From Paulinella micropora (taxonomy: Eukaryota > Cercozoa > Imbricatea > Euglyphida): DNA of 28,157 nt. Positions 16,124 to 24,852 of this stretch are shown in pieces. Positions within the stretch are counted from its first letter, which is position 1, and each line of letters begins with the position of its first letter. The position numbers were made by a program, and so were the translations under genes. Below the pieces are notes generated by a model. It saw only the letters and a program-made list of their open reading frames with translations. It did no database searches and had not been told where the DNA came from. The stretch spans positions 297,562-325,718 of the forward strand of contig BJOX01000376.1 of NCBI GenBank assembly GCA_009731375.1, given 5' to 3'.

Positions 16124-16134
16124 GATTTAAAAGC
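16124..16134 (+). promoter_or_regulatory. Candidate promoter motif in divergent PCNA / ssDNA-binding spacer
   Basis: gatttaaaagc, preceded by gagattcgagatttaa (16108-16123), lies 54 nt before ATG 16188. The repeated agatt(c/t) words resemble those before the VLTF2-like gene at 14616-14640. Confidence 0.4.
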
Positions 16135-16187
16135 AGAAAAAGAAAAACCTGTACCGTCGAAATAAACAAGAGCACACACAAATCGAA

Positions 16188-16919
16188 ATGTCTATCGTCA
16201 CCGACAACAACCAAGTCAAGGCCTTTGACCCGGCGGCCGACCCGAAGAAGCTGCACCTGTCTGAACCAAGGAGTGCGTACGGATCCATCTTTTCGAACCT
16301 GTGCTATGACAAAAAGAGTTTGACGCTGGTTCTACCGTCCATGCAACTGGCCTGGGACCTGAGCACATACGACCAAGGCAACAAGTCGGCCAAGACCACC
16401 ATCGACCTCGACTTTAAAGACGCACGACAGTATGGCTCGGTGCTGCAAGCGTACCAGGTGGTGCGAGCGATCGACGATCGTGTGGCCGAGCTAGTGGTGG
16501 AGAACCGCGACAAGGTTGTGCCGACGATAAAGAGGGCCGGTCCGATGGCACGGAGCGACGAGCAAGTCAAGTGCTGCTACCAGCCCTGCACACGGCTGCG
16601 CACTTCGCAGAAATCGGACCGGGCCTGGGCACCGCGTCTGACCGTCACGGTCACGGGGGCGAGGTTCTTGGGCGGGGCCGACACCGCCACGCTGCAAAAG
16701 GGAGATGTGGTCAAAACCGTGATTCAGGCTACCGCTTTGTGCAGCAAGGGTGAAAAAGTTACTCTGTCGTGGCGCGTTCTGCAGATTCGCAAGCAACACG
16801 AGGGCCTGGGCTACCCTGACCAGGACCTCTCGGAAAAAGAAGCGTTTGGCGTGTCACTATCCGAAGAGAACGGCGAGGGCGGCCATTTGGCCATGGACTT
16901 GACTGTAGATTTGGTTTAA
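16188..16919 (+). CDS. Candidate ssDNA-binding protein (nucleocytovirus DUF2738/DUF5871-like)
   Basis: 243 aa, ATG 16188 to TAA 16917-16919. The N-terminal part reads SAYGSIFSNLCYDKKSLTLVLPSMQLAWDLSTY (markers: CYDKKSLTLVLPSM), then a Lys/Asp-rich strand region, then AIDDRVAELVVENRD. This resembles a family in nucleocytoviruses with a G-x-x-y-x-Y ... L-x-L-x-x-P-x-M block that is thought to be a gp2.5-like ssDNA-binding protein. The C-terminus is acidic (SEENGEGG..), as in gp2.5-type proteins. It is divergent from PCNA and 11 nt from the convergent RNR gene, consistent with a replication role. Family call by eye; the binding role is inferred. Confidence 0.4.
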   Translation: MSIVTDNNQVKAFDPAADPKKLHLSEPRSAYGSIFSNLCYDKKSLTLVLPSMQLAWDLSTYDQGNKSAKTTIDLDFKDARQYGSVLQAYQVVRAIDDRVAELVVENRDKVVPTIKRAGPMARSDEQVKCCYQPCTRLRTSQKSDRAWAPRLTVTVTGARFLGGADTATLQKGDVVKTVIQATALCSKGEKVTLSWRVLQIRKQHEGLGYPDQDLSEKEAFGVSLSEENGEGGHLAMDLTVDLV

Positions 16920-16930
16920 TTAAAAAGATT

Positions 16931-19261
16931 TCAGGCTACACAGACAGCACAATCTGCCGGTCCCAGGGCCTTGCTAGCGGCCTGGGTTCTTACATAATAG
17001 GTTGTTTTTAAACCGAGCTGCCATGCGTAAAAATGACAGCTGCTGACTTTTCTTTCATTGGGGTCGGTCATGTGTAAGTTGAGCGACTGCGAGCCACAGA
17101 CAAAAGGCCCGCGATCGGCAGCCAGGTGCAGCTGCAAACGAAGGGGAATTTCCCACACGGTCTTGTAGATGTTTTTGAGGTCTTGGGGCAAATCGCATCT
17201 TTGCACGCTCCCGCCGTCGGCAATGATTTTATCACGGAGCTGGTCGTTCCAGAGGCCGCGTTCCTCCAATTCCCGCACCAGGTATTTGTTCCACACGACG
17301 TGCTCACCAGAGAGCACACGGCGCACAAAGACGTTTGAGTGAGGAGGCTCGAACGATTCAAAATTGCCCAGGATCTGAGCGGTCGTGGCAGTAGGCATGT
17401 AGGCAATTAGCTGTGAGTTTCGTAGCCCATACTCGGTGATGCTCAGGCGGAGTGAGTCCCAGCGGTCGTCCGTCTGCTGCTTGCCGGGCCACAGATCGAA
17501 CTGCAGGAGCCCTTGGCTAGCGGGAGACCCGCCGAAACTCTTGTAAGCACCCTTCTCCTGTGCTAGTTCGCTCGAGGCCCATAACGCGGCGTAGTACAGC
17601 TCGTGTGCTATCTTGACATTGAGCTTTTGCGCCTCTGTTGAGTCCCATGGCATCTTCATCAGAGCAAACACGTCGGCCAGGCCATTGACACCAAGGGCCA
17701 CCGGACGATGCAAGAGGTTGATGCGTCTGGCTTCCTCTGTGGGATAGTCTGTAATGTCTATGACTGTGTCAAGATTTCTGATGGCTACACGCACGCACGA
17801 CCGCAGCAACTCGAAATTAAAGGACTTGCGGTCCTCCGACACGAACCTGGGCAGCGCGATAGAGGCCAAGTTGCACACGCTGTGCTCGCCACACTCGCCG
17901 CCGGAGCTGTACTGAACCACTTCTGCGCACAAATTGCTGCAGCGAATCGTGCCCAGGTTTTTTTGGTTTGATTTGGCGTTCTGAATCACTGCGTCCTTGT
18001 ACATAATGTAAGGAACCCCGCCCGACTCGATCTGTGCACGGCAGACGGCGCTCCAGAGCTCACGAGCCTTGACGGTACGCCTCGCCAGGCCCAGCCTCTC
18101 GGCACGCTTGTACTGAGACTCGAACTCCTTGCCGTAGAGGGCGTCCAGGTCGCCTACGCCCGTCTCGTCCGGGCAAAAAAGACTCCAGTCACCGTCATTT
18201 TCAGCTCGCTCCATAAACAGGTCTGGCACTGTCAGCCCTAGAAACAAGTCTCGGGCTCGCAGTTCTTCGGAGCCGGTGGTCTTTTTGAGCTCAAGCCATT
18301 CAAATACGTCGGGGTGATGTACTGGCAAGTAGACTGCGATCGCCCCCTTTCGCTTCCCTGCCTAGAAACATACACGCGTATAATCACATGGAGACACAGA
18401 CATACAGAACAGACAAACCTGATTTGCGTAGCGGGCAGTCTCGTTTAGCACTTTGCACAAGGGTACCACGCCGTCACTGTGCCCACCCGTGCTGCGTATC
18501 AGGGAGCCCTTGGCCCTCACACAGCCAAGGTGCAGACCAATACCGCCACCTCCCTTGCTGATAAGAGCAACATCTTTGATCGTGTTGTAGATGCCACTCA
18601 ACGAGTCTTGTTTAATCGGGAGCAAAAAGCAAGAAGAAAGCTGGCCCGCTCTTTTCAGTCCACTATTAAATAGGGTGGGTGACGCGTGTGTATAGAATTG
18701 CAATGACATGAGGTCATAGGTTTCTCGAATTCGTTTCAATGGCTCTTTACACTCGCGGCGGTGCAGGTGGACGGCCACACGAAGCAACGCGTACTGGGCA
18801 GTCTCGCACGCGCGGCCCTGGCTGTCTTTGAGCAAGTAGGACTTGAGCAGGGTCGAATAACCGAAAAAGTCATACAACATGTCTCGACGGGCCTCGATCA
18901 TGGCGTTGAGCTGCCCTGCGTTCTGGTCTATAAAAATACTGAAGGCAGGGTCCATACCCCACCTAAGCTTTTCCATGGCCGCGCTGAAGGTCGGCGGGCA
19001 CTGCTTGGCGTGGTTGGAGGCCAGGAGACGACCACCCAGGTCTCCATACGCCGGGTGAGAAATCGCGAGCGACGCACACGTTGACGCGGCCAGCGTGTCG
19101 AGTTCGCTCGTCGGCACGAAGTCGTACAGGCCCGCCACGACCTTTTGGGCGACAAGAACGGGGTCAACGGCCTGCAGATCTTTGGACAGGCTAGCAACTC
19201 GCGCCAGAATCTTATCGAGCGAAACGGCTTGCGGAGCTCCATTGCGTTTCGTGACCTGCAT
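16931..19261 (-). CDS. RNR1: Class I ribonucleoside-diphosphate reductase large subunit, with one intron
   Basis: Exon 1 is 19261-18419 (281 codons) and exon 2 is 18361-16931, 757 aa in total after removing a 57-nt intron. Residues 1-90 form an ATP-cone (MQVTKRNGAPQAVSLDKIL). Cys211 in GQLSSCFLL is the first redox cysteine. SNLCAEV (423-429) supplies the catalytic Asn, Cys and Glu. PTATTAQILGN and a Q-x-LNLHM segment follow. The GKRKGAIAVYLPVHHPDVF block begins at the intron boundary. The C-terminus has CAVC in place of a longer CxxC tail. The enzyme makes deoxynucleotides and needs a small subunit, which is not in this window and may be host-supplied or lie outside. No stops or frameshifts, so this is the best-preserved large gene. 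Confidence 0.93.
18362..18418 (-). other. 57-nt GT-AG intron in RNR large subunit gene
   Basis: On the minus strand: CAG|GTTTGT ... TGTATGTTTCTAG|GCA. It interrupts the highly conserved ARYANQ/AGKRKGA block in phase 0 and contains stops in frame. Removal restores the block exactly, leaving no doubt that it must be spliced. Confidence 0.92.
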
Positions 19262-19267
19262 CAGCCT

Positions 19268-19612
19268 CTATACAGAGTCTGTTTCAGAACTTTTTTTTCC
19301 GTGTTCTGTCGCAACCCAAGCCCCGAAGACAGCGTCCGCCGCCAAAATCTCGCCCCTGCCGGTAGCGGCATAGGAGGCCCACAAGAGCCCGTGTGTTTTC
19401 CTATGTTGAGCCCAGTATGCATCTGAGTCGAAAAGCCCTGTCTGCCTGTCGTCAAGCGCACCGCTCAGCCAGACAGCCGCAACCCCCGCGGCAAGTGCTT
19501 GAATCCAGGGCTGTGGTTTGTATATGGCCAAGCCGGCCGCCGCTAGTCTAGCCGGCAGGCACCCGCCCCAAAAAAGGGCAGTATTGTCCTTATTAGTCTG
19601 TGTGTCTGACAT
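19268..19612 (-). CDS. Small membrane protein with conserved W/R/H residues
   Basis: 114 aa from ATG 19612. Residues about 13-35 (ALFWGGCLPARLAAAGLAIY) and 37-52 (IQALAAGVAAVWLSGAL) are hydrophobic; then come DSDAYWAQHRKTHGLLWASYA and LAADAVFGAWVATEHGKK. The order W-x-G-C-x-P-x-R, then YW-x-x-x-R-x-x-H-x-L, then a D-x-x-x-G segment resembles a small membrane protein family found in many nucleocytoviruses and algal viruses, whose function is unknown. It ends 6 nt from the RNR start on the same strand, so the two may be co-transcribed. No damage seen. Confidence 0.55.
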   Translation of the reverse strand: MSDTQTNKDNTALFWGGCLPARLAAAGLAIYKPQPWIQALAAGVAAVWLSGALDDRQTGLFDSDAYWAQHRKTHGLLWASYAATGRGEILAADAVFGAWVATEHGKKSSETDSV

Positions 19613-19756
19613 GTTAGCCTAACGAGTCAAAAACAGTATACACAAGAAAAAATGTGTCACAGTTCAATTCTCTGTGGTCTCTGTCAGGCGCGCGCCTTTT
19701 TTTTTGTTTTATTAATTCTTTTTTTGGAGCATGAAAAAAGTCTAACGAAAATGCTT

Positions 19757-22606
19757 TCACGTGCTCGCGTCTGCAGTCACGTGCTTTGCATCGTCAAAGC
19801 GCTGCCTCTTGTTCTGTCGCTGTTCCGCTTCCTCCTTGCCTTCTTCCTTCTTGTTCCTGCGTTTGCCTGCTACTTTCAGCGCGTCCTTGACAGCCTTTTC
19901 TTTGAGCCGCTTGATCATCCGCAAGGCTGCCCTTTTGTCGGGAACCATGCCAGTCTGTACCATGAGCCCCGCACATGCATCCTCGCTCGCCTCCCCTGAG
20001 TCCACAAAAGGTTCCTCGTCTTCCTCCTCTTCCGTCGACCCCATCGTCGCCCGGTCATAGGCTCTGCGCGTAAGCAAGCGCATATGCACGATCCCGTGCT
20101 TCTTGTTACGTGGAGCGGTCGCATGACCACATTCGCGGGCGTAGCCACATATGCTAGGCTCGCACGACACGTCGCATACATGCCCTAGTTCCTTGGTAGA
20201 CCGAGGACAAAACATACAGTAGTTCACGCGGGTGTCTTTCTTAGCCTTGCCCGAGGTCGCCTGCGCCCGATGGACTTCGTATTCGGACCTGCGCAGCGCG
20301 GTATCTCCCAGATCCTCTGCAGACACGGTGGGCAACTTGCATTCTTCCTTCAGGTACTTGTTGACCGTGTTCGCAAAGTCTTGCCACGGCGTAAAATGGT
20401 TCTTCTCGTAAATAACGCCGTAGTCCTTGCTGCCTTCGTTCAGAAAACGGGCCAGCACGTTCGTACTGCTCTCCACGAATTTCTGGTTCTGTCGCAGCTC
20501 CTCTGGCGCAATGTCCGCCCAAAAGTCTGCGCGCGGGTGCTCGTCCACTGCGCGCTTGTACCTGGCGACGCAGCGCGCCAGGATGTAGGGCATTTCGTTT
20601 GCGATAATGGATTTCCCGAGGCCGTCGTCCGCCCTTTTCACGAGCTCGTTGAACAGAAACAGAGCCAACCGACGCTTCCACTGGCCTTGGCCGTCCTTGT
20701 AGTTGAATATGTAGTTAGCACCAAAGATAAGCGGCGGTTTCCAGTTCACCGTGCTCTTGGCGGTCTTGTTCTTGAGTGGCACATTGACCAGCTCGCCCGA
20801 CACCATGCTTTGCATCGTGGCCTGGTCAACCGTGTTCGCAAAGTCGAGTGGCAGGTCCGGGATCACGACAAGCTCCTTGTCGTACAGCGAAGACAGCCCG
20901 AAGTTCTTCTCGGTGGTCTTGCTGATAGAGCCCACCTTGCCAAGGGGCTTCATCGCCTGCAGGATCTCGATGACTGTCCCTTTCCCTGTGCCCCCGTCGC
21001 CCAGCATGAAAGGAACCACCCGCCAGTTATCTCGTTCCCTGAGCGGAACTTTTTACCTATAACTTCTTGTCTCCACTTGAATGTCTTTGGTTGTAATATT
21101 AATATTAATAATATTAATATTATACAAAATCAGAATTCTGGCAGCCCCTGCCCAGCAGCGTTTCGAAGATGTCGTACATAGGCTTGCTCAACTGGAATTG
21201 AAGCAGGCCTCGCCAGTCGGGAGTCATGTCGTCGTCGCCGCACATGGCCTTGATCATCTTCTCCGTGTCCACCTCGACGTCGTAGAAATGATCCGTAAAC
21301 GGAGCCGCCTGCCCTTCAGCACGCAGCTGTTCCCAGGTGCGAATAACCAGAGTGCGCGAGTTGAAGGTGCAGTTCCTGAAGCTGATCCAGTCAGTCCGCA
21401 TCTCCGACGGGCGCTTGACAGGGAAGAAGCGGTGGCTAGTACCAACGAACCACTTAAGAAGCTTTTCCTTGTTGACGTTCTGGTAGTAATCGGTGTCCAT
21501 CAGGATACGATCCATGTACTCCTCCGCCTCGCCTACAAAGCAGTAGACTCCCTCGATTCTCGCGTGGGGGCCAAGTACCTCCCCGTTGAAGCGAATGTCC
21601 CTGGAACGCCGGGCATGCTTCACCAGGTCGTGCCTGCACTTCTCGTCGTGGCTGGACAGCTTGTGCAAGTGCTGATCGCCGTAGTCCAGGTCCCAGTCCT
21701 CGTCGGTCGGCGTCCCGGCATCCGAATGGGAGGCCACTTCGTACCCTGCTTGATCATCTCGTCCGTCATGATCTTGCCTTCGCCCCACACTCTCTCGACG
21801 CCGATCTCGTCGTGTTTCCACACGCCCACGTTGTACAACTTGTTCTTGCCGTCCCTGCGTGAGTGGAAGAACTCGACGACCTTTTCCATAATCTTGCGCT
21901 CCAGGCTCTGCCAGACGTAGGAAAAGAAGGTCGCCTCCTTATTGGGCTTGTTCCGCTGTTGCTGCACCGCCTGCCATATCGGGCCGTACTCCGCCATCAT
22001 CACGAAAGAGGGCAGCACGCTCTTCCAGTCCTTCTTCCATGATTTCAGGAGGTCGCACTCCAGCTCGGGGTCGCCAGTCACCTTTTTCCCGTTGATGACA
22101 GCCAGGAACGCTTCCTTGCCGCGCTTCTTCCCCGCCTCGTCGTGCGCCCACTTGAGCTCATCGCACAGATCCTCGATCATGGTTTCCCTGCCGCCTGGCT
22201 GCGCGTAATACGCAATATCTGTAGGCACCTCGATCCCGTGCTTGAACATGGCTTGCACGAGCAGAGTACACGCCGCGTTCTTGATATCCAGCCACTCGTA
22301 GTAATCGCCCGCGGCCATGCGACAGATCCACTTCTTCCTCAGGCCGATCGCACACTTCCCCCAGAGTCTAGTCCCCTCGCAGCCCCTGCTCTCCGTGTAT
22401 TCGATCATTGCGCTCCCGTGGCTCTTCTTGTACAAACCGATGATGTCGCTCACCTTCGCAGCCTCGTCCACTAGCAGGCGCGCCAGCGTCAGGATGTGCT
22501 GCAGCCGTTCCACGTTCACGCGCTGTTGCAGGAAGAAAGCGATCTTCTTCTCCTCCTCGTCGTCGTCCTCGGCCTCCCCCTTCTTCTTTTGAGCTTTCTT
22601 GGGCAT
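19757..22606 (-). CDS. TV-Pol-like polymerase/primase fused to D5-type SF3 helicase, interrupted
   Basis: Start set at ATG 22606 (MPKKAQKKKGEAEDDD). Residues 85-275 contain YYEWLDIKNAACTLL (105-115), a LAVINGKK block (about 168-175) and KHDEIGVE (264-271). That set of acidic, NG and HDE motifs is known from TV-Pol, a family-A-like polymerase fused to helicases in virophages and polinton-like viruses. The frame shifts near 21713-21718 and continues through a D5-type linker (TDWISFRN; a TPDWRGLLQFQ block; FETLLGRG). An AT-only insert (21094-21125) and a stop interrupt it before DNWRVVPFMLGDGGTGKGT (Walker A), ELVVIPDLP (Walker B) and PLIFGANYIF plus RRLALFLF. CxxC pairs and an acidic/basic tail end at TGA 19757. 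It primes and unwinds DNA for replication. Confidence 0.7.
21057..21125 (-). other. AT-only palindromic insert splitting the polymerase-helicase gene
   Basis: Bases 21094-21125 contain almost only A and T, in nested aatatt/attaat words that fold back on themselves. On the minus strand the segment starts ttt|GTATAA and a TTATAG lies at 21062-21057, so it looks like a 69-nt GT-AG intron, but removal leaves the helicase out of frame by one base. Either this is an intron plus a 1-nt error or an unrelated insertion. Confidence 0.45.
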
Positions 22607-23035
22607 CGTCGGACAGTCTGCACATAACACACAGCACAAGAAAATTCAAAAACACTGACAGGAAGAAATTTCCAGTGTGTTGCGGCCGCGGCAAAAGTTT
22701 CGCGAAAATTTCCCCTGGTTTGCGGCACGGTAAGTTTCCGCGGATTTGTCCACATCCAGTGGTACGGCCGACAAGGGGTTCGACCCTGGCTGCTACCCAC
22801 TTGCACTCGGTCGAAACTCGAGGGTTGTGACCGAGACACGACGACGAAACCGCCGAGGCTTGTGCGACCGGTCGGCCCCGCCAAAAAAGTTCGGTCGAGT
22901 GGTGGGTATTGACTGCCGCCGGCCACCGGGAAAAAGGGGTGGGTGGGGTGGCTGTCCGTATCTACCCTTATTTTTCGGCTAAAGTTTTGCCATGCGGCAG
23001 TCGACGGGAAACCCCCCCCCCCCCCCCCCCCCCCC

Positions 23036-23045
23036 NNNNNNNNNN
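23036..23045. other. Assembly gap (10 N) after C24 run
   Basis: Ten N directly after 24 C residues and before more C-rich sequence (ccaccccccccccctccctccctcc). Length of the missing part is unknown. Confidence 0.9.
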
Positions 23046-23186
23046 TTGGTAAAGACCACCCCCCCCCCCCTCCCTCCCTCCTCTTTCTTTTTTTGAATTT
23101 TTTTTGAAAATTCAAAAAAAGTGTCTCAAGTGTCTCAGGCCTATAGTTTTCCCTATAGTTTCTGAGACAGGCTGAGACAGACTGCC

Positions 23187-23752
23187 AAATTTGTCGCATA
23201 ACCCGTGATTGAGACAAGAAAACGACAAATTTATCCACAACTTTTCCGGAGGGGGTAAAAAAGTACCCACCCCCCTAGGGCCTGGGGGGCCGGGGGTGTC
23301 TCAAGCCCCGGCCAAGCAGGTGTCGACTGACCCTTGTACGGGGTCGACTGACCCATGTACAGTGCCGACCGACCCTTGTACAGTGTCGATTGACCCTTGT
23401 ACCGTGTCGACCGACCCTTGTACAGTGTCGACTGACAAGCTATAGCTAGGGCTTTTTGCGGTAAATTTTCTTGCCTCGACAAATTTGTCGCATAACCTGT
23501 CATTGAGACAAAAAAACGACAAATTTATCCACAACTTTTCAGGGAGGGGTAAAAAAGTGCAAACCCCCCTGGGGCCTGGAGGGCAGGGGGTGTCTCGGTG
23601 TCTCAAGTTTTTTGCGGTAAATTTTCTTGCCTCGAAAAATTTGTCGCCTAACCCGTCATTGAGACAAATTTATCCACAACTTTTCCGGAGGGGGTAAAAA
23701 AGTACCCACCCCCCTGGGGCCTGGGGGGCAGGGTGTGTTTCGGTGTCTCAAG
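23187..23752. repeat. Three diverged copies of a 120-150-bp repeat
   Basis: Copies start at about 23187, 23452 and 23609. Each holds aaatttgtcgc-taaccc/tgt-attgagaca, then aaatttatccacaactttt, a G-run (gggggtaaaaaagt), a C-run (cccccct), ggggcctgg-gggc, and ends in tgtctc-ggtgtctcaag. Copies 2 and 3 share an extra leader (tttttgcggtaaattttcttgcctcg). Copy 3 lacks about 11 nt (aaaaaacgac). The 14-bp palindrome cgacaaatttgtcg lies in copy 2. Iteron-like arrangement; function unknown. Confidence 0.85.
23322..23436. repeat. 21-bp tandem array, five and a half units
   Basis: Unit gtcgactgacccttgtac plus three bases, starting at 23322, 23343, 23364, 23385, 23406 and 23427, with exact 21-nt spacing. 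Substitutions are mainly C/T at the SalI-like gtcgac core. It sits between copies 1 and 2 of the larger repeat. No spacers, so not CRISPR. Confidence 0.9.
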
Positions 23753-23858
23753 ACCTGCACCGGAAGAAAGAGTCGACTGGTACACAGGACAGTGACCCTA
23801 GAACACTTTTAATGAATTGTTTTTTGCCCCCTGCTTCCCTCCAGACAGTGTCTCGGGC

Positions 23859-24852
23859 CTAGCTGACGTCCACCACCTCGAAGACTGCGCCCGACCAGCC
23901 GTAGGCAGTGGAGGTCTGGCTGGAAAAGACAGAGGCGCAGCGGCTGCCCCCGTCGAAAAAGTGGCAGGGCGAGCCGAACTGTACGCCAAAGGCGTGCCCC
24001 TTGCGAAGAATGAGGGCTCTGCCGCCCTTGCGAGCCAATAGCTGCGCCAGTGCGGCGGTGTAGACCGGACCTAGCGTGGCAGGCAGCCCCTGCTCAGCCA
24101 CGTACGCGCGCAACCTGTCAACTGTCTTGATGTCGCTTGCGCGCCTTAGCATCCTGCTTGCGAGGCGAGCCCAACAGGTTGAACAGGGCGAACCACAGGC
24201 ACCCGAACCCCTGCCTGTGCCTAAACCGCTGGGCAAGAGCCGTGAACTCTGCCGCTGGTCCTATCTCTACCACTGTCACTGCCCCCACAGGCGCGAATTC
24301 TTTGGTTGGGTCGGCCAGTACCTCGGTGCACACAGTCTGTCGCCATCGCGCCGCCTCCTCTGGGCCGTCCTCGTCTTTCCATCCCAGTACGTCGGCCAAA
24401 CGGTTCAGCTCCCAGTAGGGCGTCCCGTCCCACAATACCCAAACGCCCTGGCCCTTGACCTTGCGGTCCCAGCCAGCGCCTTGCTCCTCTTGTTCTGTGG
24501 CGGCTTGGAGCTTGAGATAGGTATAATAGGGCTCCGGCTGCGGCTGCTGCTGCTGCGGCTGGGGCGGCACACTCGCGGCAGGAGTCTCACTCCCGCTGCC
24601 AGCGGCTGCTCCTGCTGCTGCGGCGGCTGCTGCGGCCGGCTCGGGAACCAACTGCGGCTGCTGCGGCTGAGGCGGCACGCTCGCGGCAGGAGTCTCACTC
24701 CCGCTGCCAGCGGCTGCTTCTGCTGCGGCGGCTGCGGTCGGTACCAAAGCGCCCCTTGTATCTATCTTCTTTCGCTTGCGCCTGTCACGGGCACGCTGGT
24801 TGCGCTTGCGCTTGTAGCGGTCACTGGTGGTCGGTACCACTTGGACAGTCAT
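23859..24852 (-). CDS. Putative papain-fold cysteine protease with Ala/Pro/Gln repeats, one frameshift
   Basis: Start set at ATG 24852 (MTVQVVPTTSDRYKRKRNQR); the longer frame begins at a TTG. The N-terminus is strongly basic. Two near-identical blocks of AAAGSGSETPAASVPPQPQ follow, then PYYTYLKLQ. A folded domain starts near residue 130 (VWVLWDGTPYWELNRLADVLGW). GFGCLWFALFNLLG (about residues 220-235) resembles the catalytic Cys region of papain-fold proteases (Josephin/OTU/C39-like). The frame then breaks near 24160-24172 and the adjacent frame gives RLRAYVAEQGLPAT and KGGRALILRKGHAFGVQF, a candidate catalytic His, ending at 23859. It could be a virion-maturation protease or a deubiquitinase-like host modulator. 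Family call uncertain. Confidence 0.4.

Larger units (their letters stand above)
22607..23858. other. 1.2-kb non-coding repeat region with assembly gap
   Basis: No supported gene. It holds GC-rich unique sequence (22640-22990), a 24-base C run (23012-23035) running into a 10-N gap (23036-23045), pyrimidine runs, an inverted repeat tttttgaattttttttgaaaattcaaaaaaa (about 23091-23121), repeated gtgtctca/tctgagaca words, three copies of a 120-150-bp repeat, and a 21-bp tandem array. The open frames seen here are by-products of these repeats. Confidence 0.6.

Noticed and set aside
20270-21181. 303-codon plus-strand ORF
   Set aside because: Antisense to the helicase with its Walker motifs; no motif of its own and low-support composition.
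21081-21920. 279-codon plus-strand ORF
   Set aside because: Antisense shadow of the TV-Pol/D5 linker region, beginning in the AT-only insert.
22780-22800. tRNA T-arm-like aggggttcgaccct
   Set aside because: No matching acceptor, D or anticodon arms could be placed around it on the plus strand.
23322-23436. CRISPR-like regular repeats
   Set aside because: Units are directly tandem at 21 nt with no unique spacers, and no cas-like gene is nearby.
23209-23697. Open frames of 70-100 codons on both strands
   Set aside because: They are translations of tandem repeats and G/C runs, with no independent coding signal.
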